From: Candidatus Poribacteria bacterium
GTDB taxonomy: Bacteria > Poribacteria > WGA-4E > WGA-3G
NCBI GenBank assembly: GCA_007571355.1
Contig: RKRO01000313.1
Location: 1 to 22,817 of the forward strand
DNA length: 22,817 nt
Direction of reading: 5' to 3'
Shown: piece after piece, positions 22,505 through 22,817 of the stretch
Layout of the letters: each line of letters opens with the position of its first letter
How positions within the stretch are numbered: position 1 is the first letter of the stretch
Program-made: the position numbers and the translations under genes
The notes under the pieces: model-generated
The model's database searches: none
Seen by the model: the letters and a program-made list of their open reading frames with translations, nothing else
Told to the model about the DNA's origin: nothing

Positions 22505-22817
22505 ATGCGCAACAAATATACCCTCTTAATACTGATGCTTCTCACACTTTTCATCGGTGACGGCATCGGGCAGAAAGAGCAACTCAACGTCTTTACATGG
22601 GCGGGGTACGTCAGCGATGATATTCGCGAGGGATTTGAAAAGGCGTTCGGCGTTACTGTCCTCGTGGACACCTTCGCCAGCAACGAAGACCTCCTCACCA
22701 AATTGATGGCAGGTGCGACAGGATACGACATCATCATGCCGTCCGACTATATGGTATCAATCTTAATTAAACAAAACCTGTTAGAAGAACTGAACCGCGA
22801 CAACATCCCGAATTTTG
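22505..22817 (+). CDS. Periplasmic polyamine-binding protein, PotD-like (partial, runs off the window)
   Basis: Only the first 104 residues are in the window. The N-terminus is a signal peptide (MRNKYTLLILMLLTLF and on, with a likely cut near residue 22). The mature part begins with LNVFTWAGYVSDDIREGFEK and continues ...SNEDLLTKLMAG, GYDIIMPSDYMV and LLEELNRDNIPN. These are the typical opening blocks of spermidine/putrescine-binding proteins: the NVFxWxxY strand, NE(D/E)xxxKL, and YDxxxPSDYMV before the hinge. It would deliver polyamines to an ABC permease presumably encoded downstream, outside the window. GGGAGA (22495-22500) precedes the ATG at 22505. Ligand specificity cannot be judged because most binding residues lie in the missing part. 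Confidence 0.88.
   Translation, partial: MRNKYTLLILMLLTLFIGDGIGQKEQLNVFTWAGYVSDDIREGFEKAFGVTVLVDTFASNEDLLTKLMAGATGYDIIMPSDYMVSILIKQNLLEELNRDNIPNF

Noticed and set aside
22323..22529. Small plus-strand frame across MITE copy 2 (and a similar one over copy 1)
   Set aside because: It arises from the repeat and its C-run; there is no Shine-Dalgarno or protein-like pattern, and it overlaps the potD start.
22477..22737. Minus-strand frame over the potD-like gene
   Set aside because: It lies opposite a clear signal-peptide plus PotD-type sequence, so it is a shadow.

Overview
The window reads as a chromosomal segment of a Gram-negative-type bacterium with moderate GC. The gene mix is a phytanoyl-CoA-dioxygenase-like protein, WD40 and Reg_prop propellers, a Gfo/Idh/MocA oxidoreductase, DapL, Ycf48-like repeats and a PspA protein. 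This resembles Candidatus Poribacteria or a neighbouring PVC/FCB-like lineage. That assignment is my inference from gene content, not from a marker gene. No phage, plasmid, CRISPR array or IS transposase is visible.

Left part (1-10003, all + strand): a complete selenocysteine tRNA (selC) sits 29 nt upstream of lipA (lipoyl synthase). A compact run then follows: dapB, a Ycf48/BNR-repeat lipoprotein, a PhyH-family protein, dapL, and a large sensor with a periplasmic propeller and a cytoplasmic SpoIIE/PP2C phosphatase. dapB and dapL are two steps of the aminotransferase route to meso-diaminopimelate and lysine. The genes between them have no obvious metabolic link to that route.

Middle (10000-14416, - strand): a fusion of a GHMP sugar kinase with a GalU-type uridylyltransferase converges on the sensor gene, and the two stop codons share a TTAA. 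Upstream of it lies a membrane protein with about seven TM helices, an HExxH gluzincin domain and a TPR tail. Strong divergent sigma70-type promoters lie in the 322-bp gap before the next block.

Right-middle (14739-19845, + strand): a 14-repeat WD40 protein, a PspA/Vipp1 (ESCRT-III superfamily) protein with its own promoter, and an AAA+ ATPase with a degenerate first and an intact second ATPase domain. PspA plus AAA+ looks like a bacterial counterpart of the ESCRT-III/Vps4 pair and is the best candidate for an under-described system here. A relic of a TPR gene follows.

Right end (20020-22817): a two-gene - strand operon encodes a stand-alone Gfo/Idh C-terminal-like domain and a Gfo/Idh/MocA oxidoreductase. 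A single-domain rhodanese gene lies under a promoter with two perfect palindromes. Two copies of a ~125-bp MITE-like element bracket the rhodanese gene, and one copy appears to supply the -10 box of the divergent operon. The start of a PotD-like polyamine-binding protein gene runs off the window.
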